In this document: positions 8,676 to 18,467 of the stretch, piece after piece
Numbering within the stretch: the stretch's first letter is position 1
How the letters are laid out: every line of letters starts with the position of its first letter
NCBI RefSeq assembly: GCF_016698645.1
Contig: NZ_CP068047.1
Coordinates: 2,763,001 to 2,827,000 of the forward strand
Direction of reading: 5' to 3'
Length of the DNA stretch: 64,000 bases
Origin: Devosia oryziradicis
GTDB lineage: Bacteria > Pseudomonadota > Alphaproteobacteria > Rhizobiales > Devosiaceae
Position numbers and translations under genes: made by a program
The notes under the pieces: generated by a model
Databases searched by the model: none
What the model was told of the DNA's origin: nothing
Seen by the model: the letters and a program-made list of their open reading frames with translations, nothing else

Positions 8676-9821
8676 CTAACCGGCCCCTGCCGCAACTTGT
8701 TTTATTTCTTCGGCGATACGGGACCATGAGAGGTAGTGCCCGAGGGCGGCCGATCCCGCGTCGGCATGGTTGCGCCATTCATCCATGGGCCGCGCGTAGA
8801 ACTGCCTGAAGGCGTCCGCGATACTATGCGCGGTTACCGGGATGGATACTCGCTGGCATGCCAAGCCATGCTCGATCAGTTCTCCGATACCGCCTACCCC
8901 TGTCGACATGATCGGACGCCGGGCAAGCGAAGCCAGCACGGCTACCCCCGACTGCGAGCTAAACTCTTCATAGGGTAGCAAGATGGCGTCACTCATGGCG
9001 AACAACTCGCCCACCCGGGCCTCCTCGACAAAACCGATCTCGGTGATGAACCGTTCGGGCCGCGATGCAACAAGGGCAGCGCACTCATCCCAATAGACCC
9101 TGTCGTCTGCATGCGGGGAGCCGGCGACGATAAGTTTGAGATCCGGCAAGTCGTCGCCGAGGGACAATACGGCCTCGATGGTTTCCTTGATCCGCTTGTT
9201 GCGGCGCAGCATGCCAAACACCAGGAGCTTGCCGCTACCGGGTATGGGACCCGGATCGCCGCTGGGGAAGGCGCCATGGGGCACCACGTCGATCTTGTCG
9301 GGCGCGATATTGAAGTGGTTTATCAGGTCGTTCTTGGCCGTTTTGGTCAACACGATCAGGTGCGCAGACATGCGATAGGTCTGCAGAAGCAGCCACTCCT
9401 CCAGACGGCGGAATCGATCGGGGAAGGACCAGGCATGCGGCTTGGCATCGTGGACGATATAGACGATCCGCGCGCCCACGAGCCGCAGCAGGCAGAACTG
9501 GATGAAGGTCACCAGCAGCCATGCCGGATGTGTCACCAGGAAGGTTCGGGCAGTGAGGCGCGCCCACAGGAGAACCGCAGTGGAATGAACTACCCGATAG
9601 AGGTTCATGATCGCACGATAGGCGGTAGACCCCCTGCCGCCTGTGCCTGCCAGCAGGCGCCGGCGGTCGATATTTGGATGGTTTGCCTCCCGGTCGGCAG
9701 GTTGCACCGGGGCCGCAATGAAGCAAAGGTCCACTCCAGCTTCGGCCAAGGCCTGTGCGAGCGCGAAGGCGTACCAGCCCTCCCCGCCGCGCCAAGCGGT
9801 GGTGTAGTAGCAAGCCTTCAT
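8676..9821 (-). CDS. Glycosyltransferase family 4 (second)
   Basis: The 381-residue protein starts MKACYYTTAWRGGEGWYAFALAQAL. Its C-terminal half is a GT4 domain with LLVFGMLRRNKRIKETIEAV, a conserved FVEEARVGELFAMSDAILLPYEE region and the nucleotide-binding segment QSGVAVLASLARRPI. It resembles amsK/WcaL-like transferases of exopolysaccharide loci. It overlaps the Wzy gene upstream by 4 bp, so the two are translationally coupled. Donor and acceptor are unknown. Confidence 0.86.
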   Translation of the reverse strand: MKACYYTTAWRGGEGWYAFALAQALAEAGVDLCFIAAPVQPADREANHPNIDRRRLLAGTGGRGSTAYRAIMNLYRVVHSTAVLLWARLTARTFLVTHPAWLLVTFIQFCLLRLVGARIVYIVHDAKPHAWSFPDRFRRLEEWLLLQTYRMSAHLIVLTKTAKNDLINHFNIAPDKIDVVPHGAFPSGDPGPIPGSGKLLVFGMLRRNKRIKETIEAVLSLGDDLPDLKLIVAGSPHADDRVYWDECAALVASRPERFITEIGFVEEARVGELFAMSDAILLPYEEFSSQSGVAVLASLARRPIMSTGVGGIGELIEHGLACQRVSIPVTAHSIADAFRQFYARPMDEWRNHADAGSAALGHYLSWSRIAEEIKQVAAGAG

Positions 9822-11218
9822 AACGTTGCCTGAGTTGCGGTTGAAGGGACAAGACCGGTTTCGAAGGCTTGGCGGCTGCGGGCCGAGGCCGCGACAGCAA
9901 TGATGTAAGCCGCGCCAAGATACGCAAAGACGAGGTTGTCCTGGATCGAGAGCACTGACTGGCCAAAGAGAATGGCGAAAGTGAAGGCAATGACGGCGTT
10001 GAGCCTGCGCTTCCTTGCATGGTCCTGGATACGGCGTGATGCCCAGATTCCGACGAGGAAAATGTAAGTGAAGAATAGCACGAACATCCCTAGCCCGAAG
10101 TAGCCGTTGTCGATGAGGTAGCTGAGATAAAGGCTGTCAATCGTAAGCGTCCCCAACTGGGAGAACACCCCGGCGACATAGACTGCGCGTCCTTCGCCAT
10201 ATCCGAGCAATGGGCTGGAATCCAAGGCGAACAGCGCGCGCTCGAACATCATGCTGCGGACTTGAGAACTGGATGCTTCTTCGGCAGTTCTTCCTCCCAG
10301 AAGGCCCAGAAGATCTTCACCGAAGATAAGGAATGCGATCAACGCAATCGCCGCACCTGCGACCGCGACAAATACCGCCCGCCGGGACCGGCCGGACGAG
10401 ATGACACCCAACCCCCAATAGACAGCGAGTGCCACGGCCGCGCCTGCTAGAGGCGAGCGCGTATTGCTGGACAAAATGGCTAAACCAAAAGCGATGAATG
10501 AGAGTCCCCACCGCCAAAGTTTACCGCGCCGCTCCGGGGTAACCAAGAAGACAAGTGGCAGGCATGCCGCGATAAACTGGCCGAAGACAATGGGATGGGT
10601 GAACGTTGACTTGGCGCGCAACAGGCCACCACGATACATGTTTGCCTTGAGGTTCTCGCCTGCCAGGTTCTGAGGCCCACCAAAGTTGAAAATCCACCCG
10701 AATTCGACAGTAAGCGAGTTCTGTCTGATCATTTCGTAGATGCCCAGACATGCTGCAACTAAACCGGCGACCAAGAGAATTCGAGGGAAGTTTTCCTCGT
10801 TGCGCGGATCGACGAACATCGCCAGGCCGATAACGAAGAAGGACATGAAATAGGCAAGTGTGTTATTCAACGCATTGACTGACCCCGGAGGGTCCTGTCC
10901 GGCATAGGCGGAAACGTACTTGGACAACAAAAGCGCCAAGAACAGGCCAAATGCGACGTTCAATTGACCGGCCGACGAGTAGTGGCGCATGACGGCGGGT
11001 CGGCTTGCGAACAGAATAACCGCGCCCAAGAACATCGCTACCGTCAATGCGCTAATTGGGGTTTGATTGGTAAAGCCCAAGGAGAATCCCAACAGACGGG
11101 GCCAGAGCACCGCTAGATAGACCAACAGCGAGAACGCGGCCACCCAGGCGCCGCCCAGCACATAGGGAGCGGCGCGCGCGTCGTCGGCTATATCTGCGAT
11201 TGCTGCGCTAGCCTTCAT
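9818..11218 (-). CDS. O-antigen ligase/polymerase family membrane protein (Wzy)
   Basis: The 466-residue protein has 11 or more hydrophobic segments and one large periplasmic loop around residues 170-230 containing TFTHPIVFGQF, the pattern of Wzy_C/O-antigen ligase proteins. In this locus, with a flippase, initiating transferase and Wzc, the best reading is the polymerase that joins repeat units in the periplasm. The start is taken as the ATG at 11218, which overlaps the stop of the epimerase gene (TGATG); a GTG at 11221 is also possible. Ligase and polymerase functions cannot be told apart by sequence alone. Confidence 0.85.
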   Translation of the reverse strand: MKASAAIADIADDARAAPYVLGGAWVAAFSLLVYLAVLWPRLLGFSLGFTNQTPISALTVAMFLGAVILFASRPAVMRHYSSAGQLNVAFGLFLALLLSKYVSAYAGQDPPGSVNALNNTLAYFMSFFVIGLAMFVDPRNEENFPRILLVAGLVAACLGIYEMIRQNSLTVEFGWIFNFGGPQNLAGENLKANMYRGGLLRAKSTFTHPIVFGQFIAACLPLVFLVTPERRGKLWRWGLSFIAFGLAILSSNTRSPLAGAAVALAVYWGLGVISSGRSRRAVFVAVAGAAIALIAFLIFGEDLLGLLGGRTAEEASSSQVRSMMFERALFALDSSPLLGYGEGRAVYVAGVFSQLGTLTIDSLYLSYLIDNGYFGLGMFVLFFTYIFLVGIWASRRIQDHARKRRLNAVIAFTFAILFGQSVLSIQDNLVFAYLGAAYIIAVAASARSRQAFETGLVPSTATQATL

Positions 11219-12381
11219 CACAGCAGCCGGTGCATTTCGGCGAGGGCGCAGATCATGTGGTAGAGGCTGGAGGCGCGCGCGGCTTCGTCCTTGAACGTGC
11301 CGTCGGCGCGGATGTTTTCCCAGGCGCCGCCGGCAATCGGAAAATTCCAGTATTTGCGCAGGCCCGAGGTCGCCACGGCGACGCGGTCAAGGGCCGTTTC
11401 GCGCGCTTCGGGAGACGTGGCTGTCGACGCGGCAGCAAGCCAGGCCTTGATGCGCTCGGTCTGCTGCCAGAGGCGGGCGGTGTCGTCCTTGACGGTCAGA
11501 TCGTCCCAGATTTCGGAGATGGCGAGGCCCCGCACCGGGTCGGTGCCGCTATCCTCGCCCACCGCGATCAATCGGCCCGCGGCGGCCAGCGCATCCTGGC
11601 GTCCGCGGAGCAGGCCCCAGCGGATCATCAGCCAGGCCCATTCGAACTGGTGGCCGGGTTCGACGATGCGGCCGTCATTACCGGGGACCGGGTGCCAATC
11701 GCCATTGAAGAACTCACGCAGAGCGCCGGTCTTGGGATCGATGAAGCTGGTGAGGCACAAGTCGCCGATCTCGTCGGCCAGCTTGTCCCAGCCATCATCG
11801 CCCGCTTGGGGCTCGGCCTCGAGCCAGGCCAATGAGGCCTCGAAGACGTGCATATGCGGGTTGGCCTTGAGCGGTAGGGTGCGCGGCACCGATTCCTCGA
11901 AGCCGCCAGAGGGATGGCCCCAGCCGGCTTTCATCGCATCGCGCATGCGGCGGGCCGCCTGGGTCAGCGTCTCGCGCTCGTAGCCAGTGGATGCAGCCGC
12001 GGCCATGCCGAACAGCGCAAAGGCGTGGTCGTAGAGGTCGAAGCTGCCATTGACGATGGTGCCATCGGGACGGGTTTCGGATACCACGCTGCCATCGGGC
12101 TTGATGCAGTGGTCGAGCAGATAGCGCACGCCATGGGCCATGACGCGCTGCGCATCACCTGCCCAGCCCAGCTTTTGCGCCACGGCATAGGAATAGATCT
12201 GGCGACCGACGACGCGGGTGCGACGCGGCACCTCGGGCGAGACGCCATGCTGGTCGATGGTTTCGCGGAAACCGCCCTGCTCCCAGTCGGTGCCCGCGGC
12301 CGCCCATAGGGGCAGCGCCTGCTCGAACATCCACTGGGTAAAAATGGCCCGCTCGGCCAGTGCACGATCAAGCGCCGTCAT
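11218..12381 (-). CDS. AGE family epimerase/isomerase
   Basis: The 387-residue protein has the length and all-helical repeat character of the N-acylglucosamine 2-epimerase / mannose isomerase family. Recognisable stretches include GGFRETID near residue 37, RTRVVGRQIYSYAVAQ, NPHMHVFEASLAW, and the C-terminal RIVEPGHQFEWAWLMIRW and RKYWNFPIAGG; its histidines and acidic residues are placed as in the family active site. Members act on free or N-acetylated mannose/glucose or related sugars. It overlaps the HddC-GmhB fusion gene by 4 bp, so a role in supplying mannose or heptose precursors is inferred. Confidence 0.85.
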   Translation of the reverse strand: MTALDRALAERAIFTQWMFEQALPLWAAAGTDWEQGGFRETIDQHGVSPEVPRRTRVVGRQIYSYAVAQKLGWAGDAQRVMAHGVRYLLDHCIKPDGSVVSETRPDGTIVNGSFDLYDHAFALFGMAAAASTGYERETLTQAARRMRDAMKAGWGHPSGGFEESVPRTLPLKANPHMHVFEASLAWLEAEPQAGDDGWDKLADEIGDLCLTSFIDPKTGALREFFNGDWHPVPGNDGRIVEPGHQFEWAWLMIRWGLLRGRQDALAAAGRLIAVGEDSGTDPVRGLAISEIWDDLTVKDDTARLWQQTERIKAWLAAASTATSPEARETALDRVAVATSGLRKYWNFPIAGGAWENIRADGTFKDEAARASSLYHMICALAEMHRLL

Positions 12382-13628
12382 TGACGTGCCTCCGCAAGCG
12401 ATTTCCCCAACGGGGTTTGATTGAGCACGAAATCGAGCAGGTTGCCGCCTGGGAACAGATAGCCCTTGATCTGGGCCCCAGTCGCGGCGGCGATGTCGGT
12501 GTCGTTGTCGCCGATCATGAAACTATGATCGGTGTCGACCGGCCAGCGCTGGAGCAGATCGAGCAGCATGCCCGAGCCCGGCTTGCGCCAGTCGCTGGCA
12601 AGCCGATACTGCTCAACGGCCGCGTCAGGGTGATAGGGCGAATAGCGCATGTCGTCGAGATGCGCGCCCGCTTCGAGCAGCTGCGCCCCGATATGGCGAT
12701 AGAGGTGGTGATAGTCGTCCTCGGAATAGTAGCCGCGGGCAATGCCGGCCTGATTGGTCACCAGGAACACGTAATAACCCGCCTGGTTGGCGCGGCGCAC
12801 GGTCTCCCGCGCGCCCTCGATCCATTCGAAGCGCTCGGGCGTCCCGACATGGCCGGTATCGTGGTTGAGCACGCCATCACGGTCCAGGAACAGAGCCGGC
12901 CGGCGGAGCTGCTTGGGGATGACAGTCTGCGCCTCGGCATAGCTCTCGGGCACGCCGATATCCAGGAAAAAGCCGGATGCCTCGCGGCCGTGGAGGCGAC
13001 CTTCGCTGGCCAGTTGCGGCAGCACGTCGTTTTCGAGCGAGCAGGATGGCTGCAGGCGCTCGATGAGGCTTTTGCGGAACGCATAGACGCCGCCATTGAC
13101 CATTCCCGGTCCGGCGCGGTCCGGACGCGTGGCGAAGCGGGTCACGGTGTTGCCGTCCAGCTCCACGGTACCGAAGCGGGATGCGTCCGGCACCGCGCGC
13201 AGGGTCAGCGCGCCGATGGCGTTGACGTCGGCCTGCAGCAGGCCGGCGACATCGGCCAGCAGCACATCGAACCAGCTGTCGCCATTGAACAGCAGGAACT
13301 CGTCGTCCAGCAGATCGCGGGCGTGCCACAGGGCGCCCCCTGTGCCGGCCCGATCGGGCTCGACTGTTACCGACACGGTGAGACCAAACTGGGCAGCAGC
13401 CGGGCTCGTGCGCGCGAATTCGCGGATCTGCTCAGACTCGAAAGCGGCCAGAAGCAGTATCTTGCGGAAGCCCTGGCGGCCCATTTCGGCCAGGAGGATA
13501 TCGAGGAACGGCCGCTCGCCGATGGGCAGCAGGGGCTTGGGCGTGGTGCGTGTGAGCTCGCCCAGGCGGCTGCCCAGTCCGCCGCACAGGATCACGCATT
13601 GTTCGATACGATTGGTCAAAATGCCCAC
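12378..13628 (-). CDS. hddC: Bifunctional sugar nucleotidyltransferase (HddC-like) / HAD heptose bisphosphate phosphatase (GmhB-like)
   Basis: Two enzymes are fused in 416 residues. Residues 10-235 form a nucleotidyltransferase with LCGGLGSRLGELTRTTPKP and FLLFNGDSWFD. Residues 243-416 form a HAD-IIIA phosphatase with the nucleophile motif DRDG at 249-252 and MIGDNDTDIAAATGA. The expected reactions are dephosphorylation of heptose 1,7-bisphosphate and formation of GDP-D-glycero-D-manno-heptose. The zinc-binding cysteines of E. coli GmhB appear replaced: the segment reads SPYHPD and SDWRKPGSG where E. coli has Cys and His residues. The gene follows the HddA kinase with a short overlap. A GTG at 13628 is used as start; a TTG at 13619 overlapping the HddA stop is the alternative. 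Confidence 0.88.
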   Translation of the reverse strand: MGILTNRIEQCVILCGGLGSRLGELTRTTPKPLLPIGERPFLDILLAEMGRQGFRKILLLAAFESEQIREFARTSPAAAQFGLTVSVTVEPDRAGTGGALWHARDLLDDEFLLFNGDSWFDVLLADVAGLLQADVNAIGALTLRAVPDASRFGTVELDGNTVTRFATRPDRAGPGMVNGGVYAFRKSLIERLQPSCSLENDVLPQLASEGRLHGREASGFFLDIGVPESYAEAQTVIPKQLRRPALFLDRDGVLNHDTGHVGTPERFEWIEGARETVRRANQAGYYVFLVTNQAGIARGYYSEDDYHHLYRHIGAQLLEAGAHLDDMRYSPYHPDAAVEQYRLASDWRKPGSGMLLDLLQRWPVDTDHSFMIGDNDTDIAAATGAQIKGYLFPGGNLLDFVLNQTPLGKSLAEARQ

Positions 13629-14656
13629 GTCTCGCAGCCGCGTTCGGTGAACTTGACCGGGCTTGCCACGGCACCCTCTGCATTGAGCGAGGAGACGAGC
13701 GAGTAGCGGTGTTCGGGGTGGACCAGGAAGAACAGGAAACCGCCGCCGCCTGCGCCGGAAACCTTGCCGCCAAGCGCGCCGCCGCGCATGGCCAGATCGA
13801 ACAGGTCGTCGATGCGGTCGTTGGAAATGCCCTGGGCCGTGGACTTTTTGGCGATCCAGGAGCGGTTCAGCACATCGGCCATTTCCTCGACGTCGCCGCG
13901 CAGCAAGGCGCTCTTCATCTCCACCGCATCGGCCTTGAGCTGATGCATGGCATCCATGGTCTTTTCGGTCTTGGCGTTGAGACCCGCCGTCTGCAGCGAG
14001 ATAATGTCCGCCGACTTGCGCGAGCGGCCGGAGAAGCAGACCACGAGCGAGGATTCGAGCTCGTTCTTGACGGCGTCGCTCACCCGCATGGGGTTCACGA
14101 TAACCCGGTCCTGGGCCAGAAACTCGATGAAATTGATGCCGCCAAAGGCTGCCGCGTACTGATCCTGGCGGCCACCGGCCATGCCCAGGTCGACGCGCTC
14201 GATTTCGAAGGCCAGGCGCGCCACATCATAGGGGCCAAGAGGAGCACCAAGGACGATACGGAAGGCCTCGACCAGGGCGACCACCAGGGCCGAGGAGGAG
14301 CCGAGGCCCGAGCCGGGCGGCGCGTCGACCGTGGTCTTGACGACCATCGGCACGCGCTTGCCGCCGTTATAGTCGCGGATCATGCGCAGGTAGACGCCCT
14401 TGTGCAAAGCCAGTTCGCTGGTTTCGAGACTATCGTCGAGATCAAAGCTTTCCGCGATGCCCATGTCGTCCCCGGCAAAGACGATCTTGCCAGACTCCGA
14501 AGGAAGGATCGACGCAAAGGCAAACCGGTCAATCGTAACGTTAAGCACCGCCCCGCCGAATGTGTCGCAATAGGGCGACAGATCAGTGCCGCCACCGGCA
14601 AAACCAAGCCGCAATGGCGCCCTGGCGCGGATCTTTCTGGAAACGAACTCGATCAT
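13616..14656 (-). CDS. hddA: GHMP kinase, D-glycero-D-manno-heptose 7-phosphate kinase-like
   Basis: The 346-residue protein begins MIEFVSRKIRARAPLRLGFAGGGTD. It has the GHMP kinase phosphate-binding motif PPGSGLGSSSALVVALVEAF and a late GGKVSGAGGGGFLFF motif, both typical of HddA. It would phosphorylate D-glycero-D-manno-heptose 7-phosphate at C1, ahead of the phosphatase and nucleotidyltransferase fused in the next gene. A 179-bp gap separates it from the GT26 gene upstream, so this could be the first gene of a subordinate transcript. A fucokinase-like specificity is less likely given the neighbour. Confidence 0.88.
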   Translation of the reverse strand: MIEFVSRKIRARAPLRLGFAGGGTDLSPYCDTFGGAVLNVTIDRFAFASILPSESGKIVFAGDDMGIAESFDLDDSLETSELALHKGVYLRMIRDYNGGKRVPMVVKTTVDAPPGSGLGSSSALVVALVEAFRIVLGAPLGPYDVARLAFEIERVDLGMAGGRQDQYAAAFGGINFIEFLAQDRVIVNPMRVSDAVKNELESSLVVCFSGRSRKSADIISLQTAGLNAKTEKTMDAMHQLKADAVEMKSALLRGDVEEMADVLNRSWIAKKSTAQGISNDRIDDLFDLAMRGGALGGKVSGAGGGGFLFFLVHPEHRYSLVSSLNAEGAVASPVKFTERGCETWAF

Positions 14657-14835
14657 TCAAACGCCCTACGCATGGAGCCCCGGGTGACTACAGGGAACAA
14701 GATGGTTCGCGGCCACAAGACTGTATCGCCCGCCCAACTTCAATTGCCTTCTTTGCATGTCAATCATGTGAGCGTGACACCGGAACTTGCCGTTAGTGTT
14801 AATCGCGCAATTTCCTTTAGGTGGACGCGCCAGCT

Positions 14836-15609
14836 CTACTGCTTTCTGAGACGCGGCAAGATTTCCCGCGCAAAGAATAGCGGAAATATTGCAGGCCCTT
14901 CGACCAGGTATCGCCGCCACAGGCGCCGGGGATTTGTCAGCAGGCGATAAAGCCACTCGAGGCTCACAGCCTGCATCCATTCAGGCGCGCGGTGCTGTTT
15001 GCCGGAAAGGAAATCCACACTGGCACCGACGCACATTGCTATGCCGTGAGCGCGCCCTCTGGATCGCAGTTCCGCAGCGATAAGCTGCTGCCGCGGCAGA
15101 GGCAAACAGATCAGGGCGATGCCCCAGTCGGCCTCCAGCAGATCGTGGATGCAACGGTTCCAATCGTCGGTTCCCGGTGTAAGCGGCATCGGCGCTTCCA
15201 CGAAAACCAACCTGCGGGCGGGATAGAGCCGTGCGAGCCCGGAAAATTCGGCGGCCGACGGCCCGATTACGCCGATGGTCACGTCCTCGAAGGCCGGATC
15301 ACCAAGCAGATCCCGCACCAGATCGGAACCAGGATATTGCGCGAGCGGCGATCCAACCAGTCGCGACAGCAATGCCAACACCTTGCTGTCGCAGATCTTG
15401 TAGTCGGCGGCGAGAAATGCCGCCGATTGGTGTGGCGCAAGGCGCCCGCCCAACGTCTTGACGAGGTCATCGACATTGGGTGTCACCAGATAGCCGTAGC
15501 CCTGCCCGGAGGCACGCAGAACAAGATCGCGGATGCCAGCGCGCTCCAAGTCGACGAAGTCGACCCCCATGAAGCGACGATAGGGCGGGCCGACGCGTTC
15601 CAAACTCAC
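14836..15609 (-). CDS. WecB/TagA/CpsF family glycosyltransferase (GT26)
   Basis: The 257-residue protein shows the compact GT26 layout: [13 protein letters not shown], then [20 protein letters not shown], the [11 protein letters not shown] segment and a late [12 protein letters not shown]. Family members transfer N-acetylmannosamine, N-acetylmannosaminuronate or glucose to lipid-linked acceptors, so an amino sugar in the repeat unit is plausible but unproven. Its ATG overlaps the rmlA stop by 4 bp, coupling it to the rhamnose genes. Confidence 0.85.
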   Translation of the reverse strand: MSLERVGPPYRRFMGVDFVDLERAGIRDLVLRASGQGYGYLVTPNVDDLVKTLGGRLAPHQSAAFLAADYKICDSKVLALLSRLVGSPLAQYPGSDLVRDLLGDPAFEDVTIGVIGPSAAEFSGLARLYPARRLVFVEAPMPLTPGTDDWNRCIHDLLEADWGIALICLPLPRQQLIAAELRSRGRAHGIAMCVGASVDFLSGKQHRAPEWMQAVSLEWLYRLLTNPRRLWRRYLVEGPAIFPLFFAREILPRLRKQ

Positions 15610-16469
15610 TTGAGCACACCAAATAGATACTGGCCGTATGTGCTCTTCTTGAGCTCTTCGGCGAGTTTTTCGAGTTGGCGTTCGCCGATATAGCCCATGC
15701 GGTACGCCACCTCTTCGGGGCTGGCGATCTTGAAGCCCTGGCGTTTTTCCAAGGTGGCGACGAATTGGGCGGCTTCGAGCAGGCTATCTGGGGTGCCGGT
15801 ATCGAGCCAGGCGTAACCGCGGCCCATCAGTTCGACCGAGAGCTGGCCGCGTTCGAGATAGGTGCGGTTGACATCGGTAATCTCGAGCTCGCCGCGGGGT
15901 GACGGCTTGAGGTTAGCGGCGATGTCGACGACCTGCTGATCATAGAAGTAGAGGCCTGTCACAGCCCAGTTCGATCGGGGCGCCGCCGGCTTTTCCTCGA
16001 TGCTGATGGCTCGCATCTGGCTGTCGAACTCGACCACGCCGTAACGCTGCGGATCGGTGACATGATAGGCAAAGACAGAAGCCCCGGTAGCGCGCCCCGC
16101 CCCGCCCCGCATCAATTGCGGCAGGCCGTGGCCATAAAAGATGTTGTCGCCCAGCACCAGTGCGGATGGACCACCGGCGACGAAATCGGCGCCGATGATG
16201 AAAGCCTCGGCCAGGCCGTTCGGGGCATCCTGCACCGCATAGTCAATGGAAATCCCCCAACGCGAGCCATCGCCAAGCAGACGCTTGAAATTCTCGTTGT
16301 CGTGCGGCGTGGTAATGATCAGTATTTCGGTGATGCCGGCCAACATGAGCGTTGTCAGCGGATAATAGATCATCGGCTTGTCATAGACAGGCATCAGCTG
16401 CTTGGAGACTGCCGAGGTGATGGGATGCAGCCGTGTGCCGCTGCCACCCGCCAGGATTATGCCTTTCAT
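15606..16469 (-). CDS. rfbA: Glucose-1-phosphate thymidylyltransferase RmlA
   Basis: A full-length 287-residue Rml[19 protein letters not shown] carries the nucleotide-binding signature, followed by [28 protein letters not shown] text ([14 protein letters not shown]) and [17 protein letters not shown]. It makes dTDP-glucose from dTTP and glucose 1-phosphate, the first step of dTDP-L-rhamnose synthesis. It lies 38 bp after rmlD and overlaps the GT26 gene by 4 bp. Confidence 0.97.
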   Translation of the reverse strand: MKGIILAGGSGTRLHPITSAVSKQLMPVYDKPMIYYPLTTLMLAGITEILIITTPHDNENFKRLLGDGSRWGISIDYAVQDAPNGLAEAFIIGADFVAGGPSALVLGDNIFYGHGLPQLMRGGAGRATGASVFAYHVTDPQRYGVVEFDSQMRAISIEEKPAAPRSNWAVTGLYFYDQQVVDIAANLKPSPRGELEITDVNRTYLERGQLSVELMGRGYAWLDTGTPDSLLEAAQFVATLEKRQGFKIASPEEVAYRMGYIGERQLEKLAEELKKSTYGQYLFGVLK

Positions 16470-16507
16470 CCGTCTCGTCTCCTACGCGATACTGTTGGAC
16501 TGAGCGC

Positions 16508-17398
16508 TCATGCTGTGGCGGCCACAAGGCGTTCCACAACCGAGCGGGTCGACGTGGTCCAGTGCGGCATGGTCACGCCGTGAACCTGCTGCAGCCGGGC
16601 GGTCGACAGGCGCGAATTGGCCGGGCGCCGTGCCGGGGTGGCATAGTCCGCAGTCGTGATGCGGGACACGCCGGCGGAGGGGCCGCCCAGCGCTGCCGAC
16701 GCAGCGAAAATTTCGGTGGCAAAATCGGCCCAGCTTGCTTCACCGGTGCCCGCCAGGTGGAACACGCCGCGCAATGCGGCATCGTCAGGGCGATCGAACA
16801 GGTTGCGGGCGATGACCAGCACGGCATCGGCAATATCGAGCGCAGAGGTGGGGTTGCCGCGCTGGTCGTCGACCACGCGCAATTCGGGCCGGTCCGCAGC
16901 AAGCCGCAGCATGGTCTTGAGAAAATTCTGGCCGAAGGGGGAATAGACCCAGGCGGTGCGCAGGATTACATGGTTGGGCGTGGCGGCAGCGACTGCAGTT
17001 TCGCCGGCCAGCTTGGTGCGGCCATAGACGCCCAGCGGGCGGGTGGCATCGGTCTCGACATAGGGTGACGGTTTGCTCCCGTCAAAGACATAGTCGGTCG
17101 ACAGGTGGATGACCGGCACGTTCAACGCCGCCGCCGCCTCAGCAACGAGTCCGGGGCCGCGCGCATTGACCGCCTCGGCGCGGTCGGCTTCGGTTTCAGC
17201 CTTATCGACGGCCGTGTAGGCCGCCGCCGAAACGATGACATCGGGTGAAGCGGCCGCCAGGGTGTCCAGCACCGACCGGTCAAGGCTGAGATCAATCTCA
17301 GGCCGGCCCAGGGCAACGATCTCAGCGCCCATGGCTTCACCGCGCTCGAGCAGCGCCGTGACCACCTGCCCAGTCTTGCCCGTGACCGCCAGCCGCAT
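16508..17398 (-). CDS. rfbD: dTDP-4-dehydrorhamnose reductase RmlD
   Basis: The 296-residue protein starts [18 protein letters not shown], contains HLSTDYVFDGSKPSPY and the short-chain reductase YGRTKLAGE (YxxxK) motif, and ends at normal length. It performs the final NADPH-dependent reduction to dTDP-L-rhamnose. The chosen ATG overlaps the rmlB stop by one base (TAATG). A longer in-frame extension to 17479 is rejected because it would lie inside rmlB and precede the Rossmann start. Confidence 0.95.
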   Translation of the reverse strand: MRLAVTGKTGQVVTALLERGEAMGAEIVALGRPEIDLSLDRSVLDTLAAASPDVIVSAAAYTAVDKAETEADRAEAVNARGPGLVAEAAAALNVPVIHLSTDYVFDGSKPSPYVETDATRPLGVYGRTKLAGETAVAAATPNHVILRTAWVYSPFGQNFLKTMLRLAADRPELRVVDDQRGNPTSALDIADAVLVIARNLFDRPDDAALRGVFHLAGTGEASWADFATEIFAASAALGGPSAGVSRITTADYATPARRPANSRLSTARLQQVHGVTMPHWTTSTRSVVERLVAATA

Positions 17399-18465
17399 TA
17401 TTCGGCTGCCTTTGTCGCCGTGGGGAGCATGCCCAGCCGCTCGCCGGCATAGCTCTGCCGCAGGGGCGACCACCACCACTGGTTATCGAGGTACCAGTCC
17501 ACTGTGCGCTCGATACCGGTTTCGAAGGTCTCGCGCGCCTTCCAGCCCAGTTCGGTTTCCAGCTTGGTCGCATCAATCGCATAACGGGCATCATGGCCCG
17601 GACGATCGGTCACAAAGCGGATCAGTCCCTCGCGCGGCGCCGCTTCCGGACGACGGTGGTCGAGCAAAGCGCAGATACGACGTACTACATCGATGTTCTT
17701 CCGCTCGTTGCGGCCGCCCACATTGTAGGTCTCGCCGATCCGGCCGCGCTCGATGATGAGGTCCAGGGCGCGGGCATGATCTTCGACATAGAGCCAGTCC
17801 CGCACATTCTCCCCTTTGCCGTACACCGGCAGGCTCTTGCCTTCAAGGGCGTTGAGAATGGTCAGTGGAATGAGTTTTTCGGGGAAGTGATAGGGCCCGT
17901 AATTATTGGAGCAGTTCGACACCACGACCGGCAGCCCATAGGTGCGCGCCCAGGCCTTGGCCAGATGATCCGACGCGGCCTTGGAGGCCGAATAGGGCGA
18001 GCTCGGGTCATAGGGCGTCTGTTCGGTGAACAGCCCCTCGTCGCCAAGCGAGCCATAGACCTCGTCGGTGGACACATGCAGAAAGCGGAACCGCTGCCGG
18101 GACGCTTCGTCGAGGGTGCCATAATGGGCGCGTGCTGCCTCGAGCAGGGTGAACGTCCCCATCACATTGGTCTGGATGAAATCTTCGGCGCCGGTGATCG
18201 AGCGGTCGACATGGCTTTCGGCGGCCAGATGCATGACGCGATCCGGGCGGAAGCTCGAAAAGGCCCCGTTCATCGCCTGGCGATCACAAATGTCCGCCTT
18301 GAGGAAACGGTGGTTCGTCTTGCCTTCGACCGTGGTGAGCGATGCCAGGTTTCCGGCATAGGTCAGCTTGTCGATGGTAAGGACATCATAGCCCTTCTCA
18401 AGCACCAGGTGGCGGACCAGAGCCGATCCGATGAAGCCGGCGCCGCCGGTTACGATGACGCGCAT
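17398..18465 (-). CDS. rfbB: dTDP-glucose 4,6-dehydratase RmlB
   Basis: A standard 355-residue Rml[21 protein letters not shown] gives the NAD-binding GxxGxxG motif, followed by [23 protein letters not shown], the catalytic [11 protein letters not shown] (YxxxK) and [17 protein letters not shown]. It converts dTDP-glucose to dTDP-4-keto-6-deoxyglucose. It lies 2 bp after rmlC and shares one base with rmlD, so rmlC-B-D-A form one tight unit read leftward. Confidence 0.97.
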   Translation of the reverse strand: MRVIVTGGAGFIGSALVRHLVLEKGYDVLTIDKLTYAGNLASLTTVEGKTNHRFLKADICDRQAMNGAFSSFRPDRVMHLAAESHVDRSITGAEDFIQTNVMGTFTLLEAARAHYGTLDEASRQRFRFLHVSTDEVYGSLGDEGLFTEQTPYDPSSPYSASKAASDHLAKAWARTYGLPVVVSNCSNNYGPYHFPEKLIPLTILNALEGKSLPVYGKGENVRDWLYVEDHARALDLIIERGRIGETYNVGGRNERKNIDVVRRICALLDHRRPEAAPREGLIRFVTDRPGHDARYAIDATKLETELGWKARETFETGIERTVDWYLDNQWWWSPLRQSYAGERLGMLPTATKAAE

Positions 18466-18467
18466 TC

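Noticed and set aside
14758..14763. Leftward TTGACA upstream of hddA as a promoter
   Set aside because: No acceptable -10 element at 16-18 bp; kept only as a weak possibility.
12360..14950. Two long open frames opposite the heptose genes
   Set aside because: Both are antisense shadows without domains or ribosome binding sites; the leftward genes have full family motifs.
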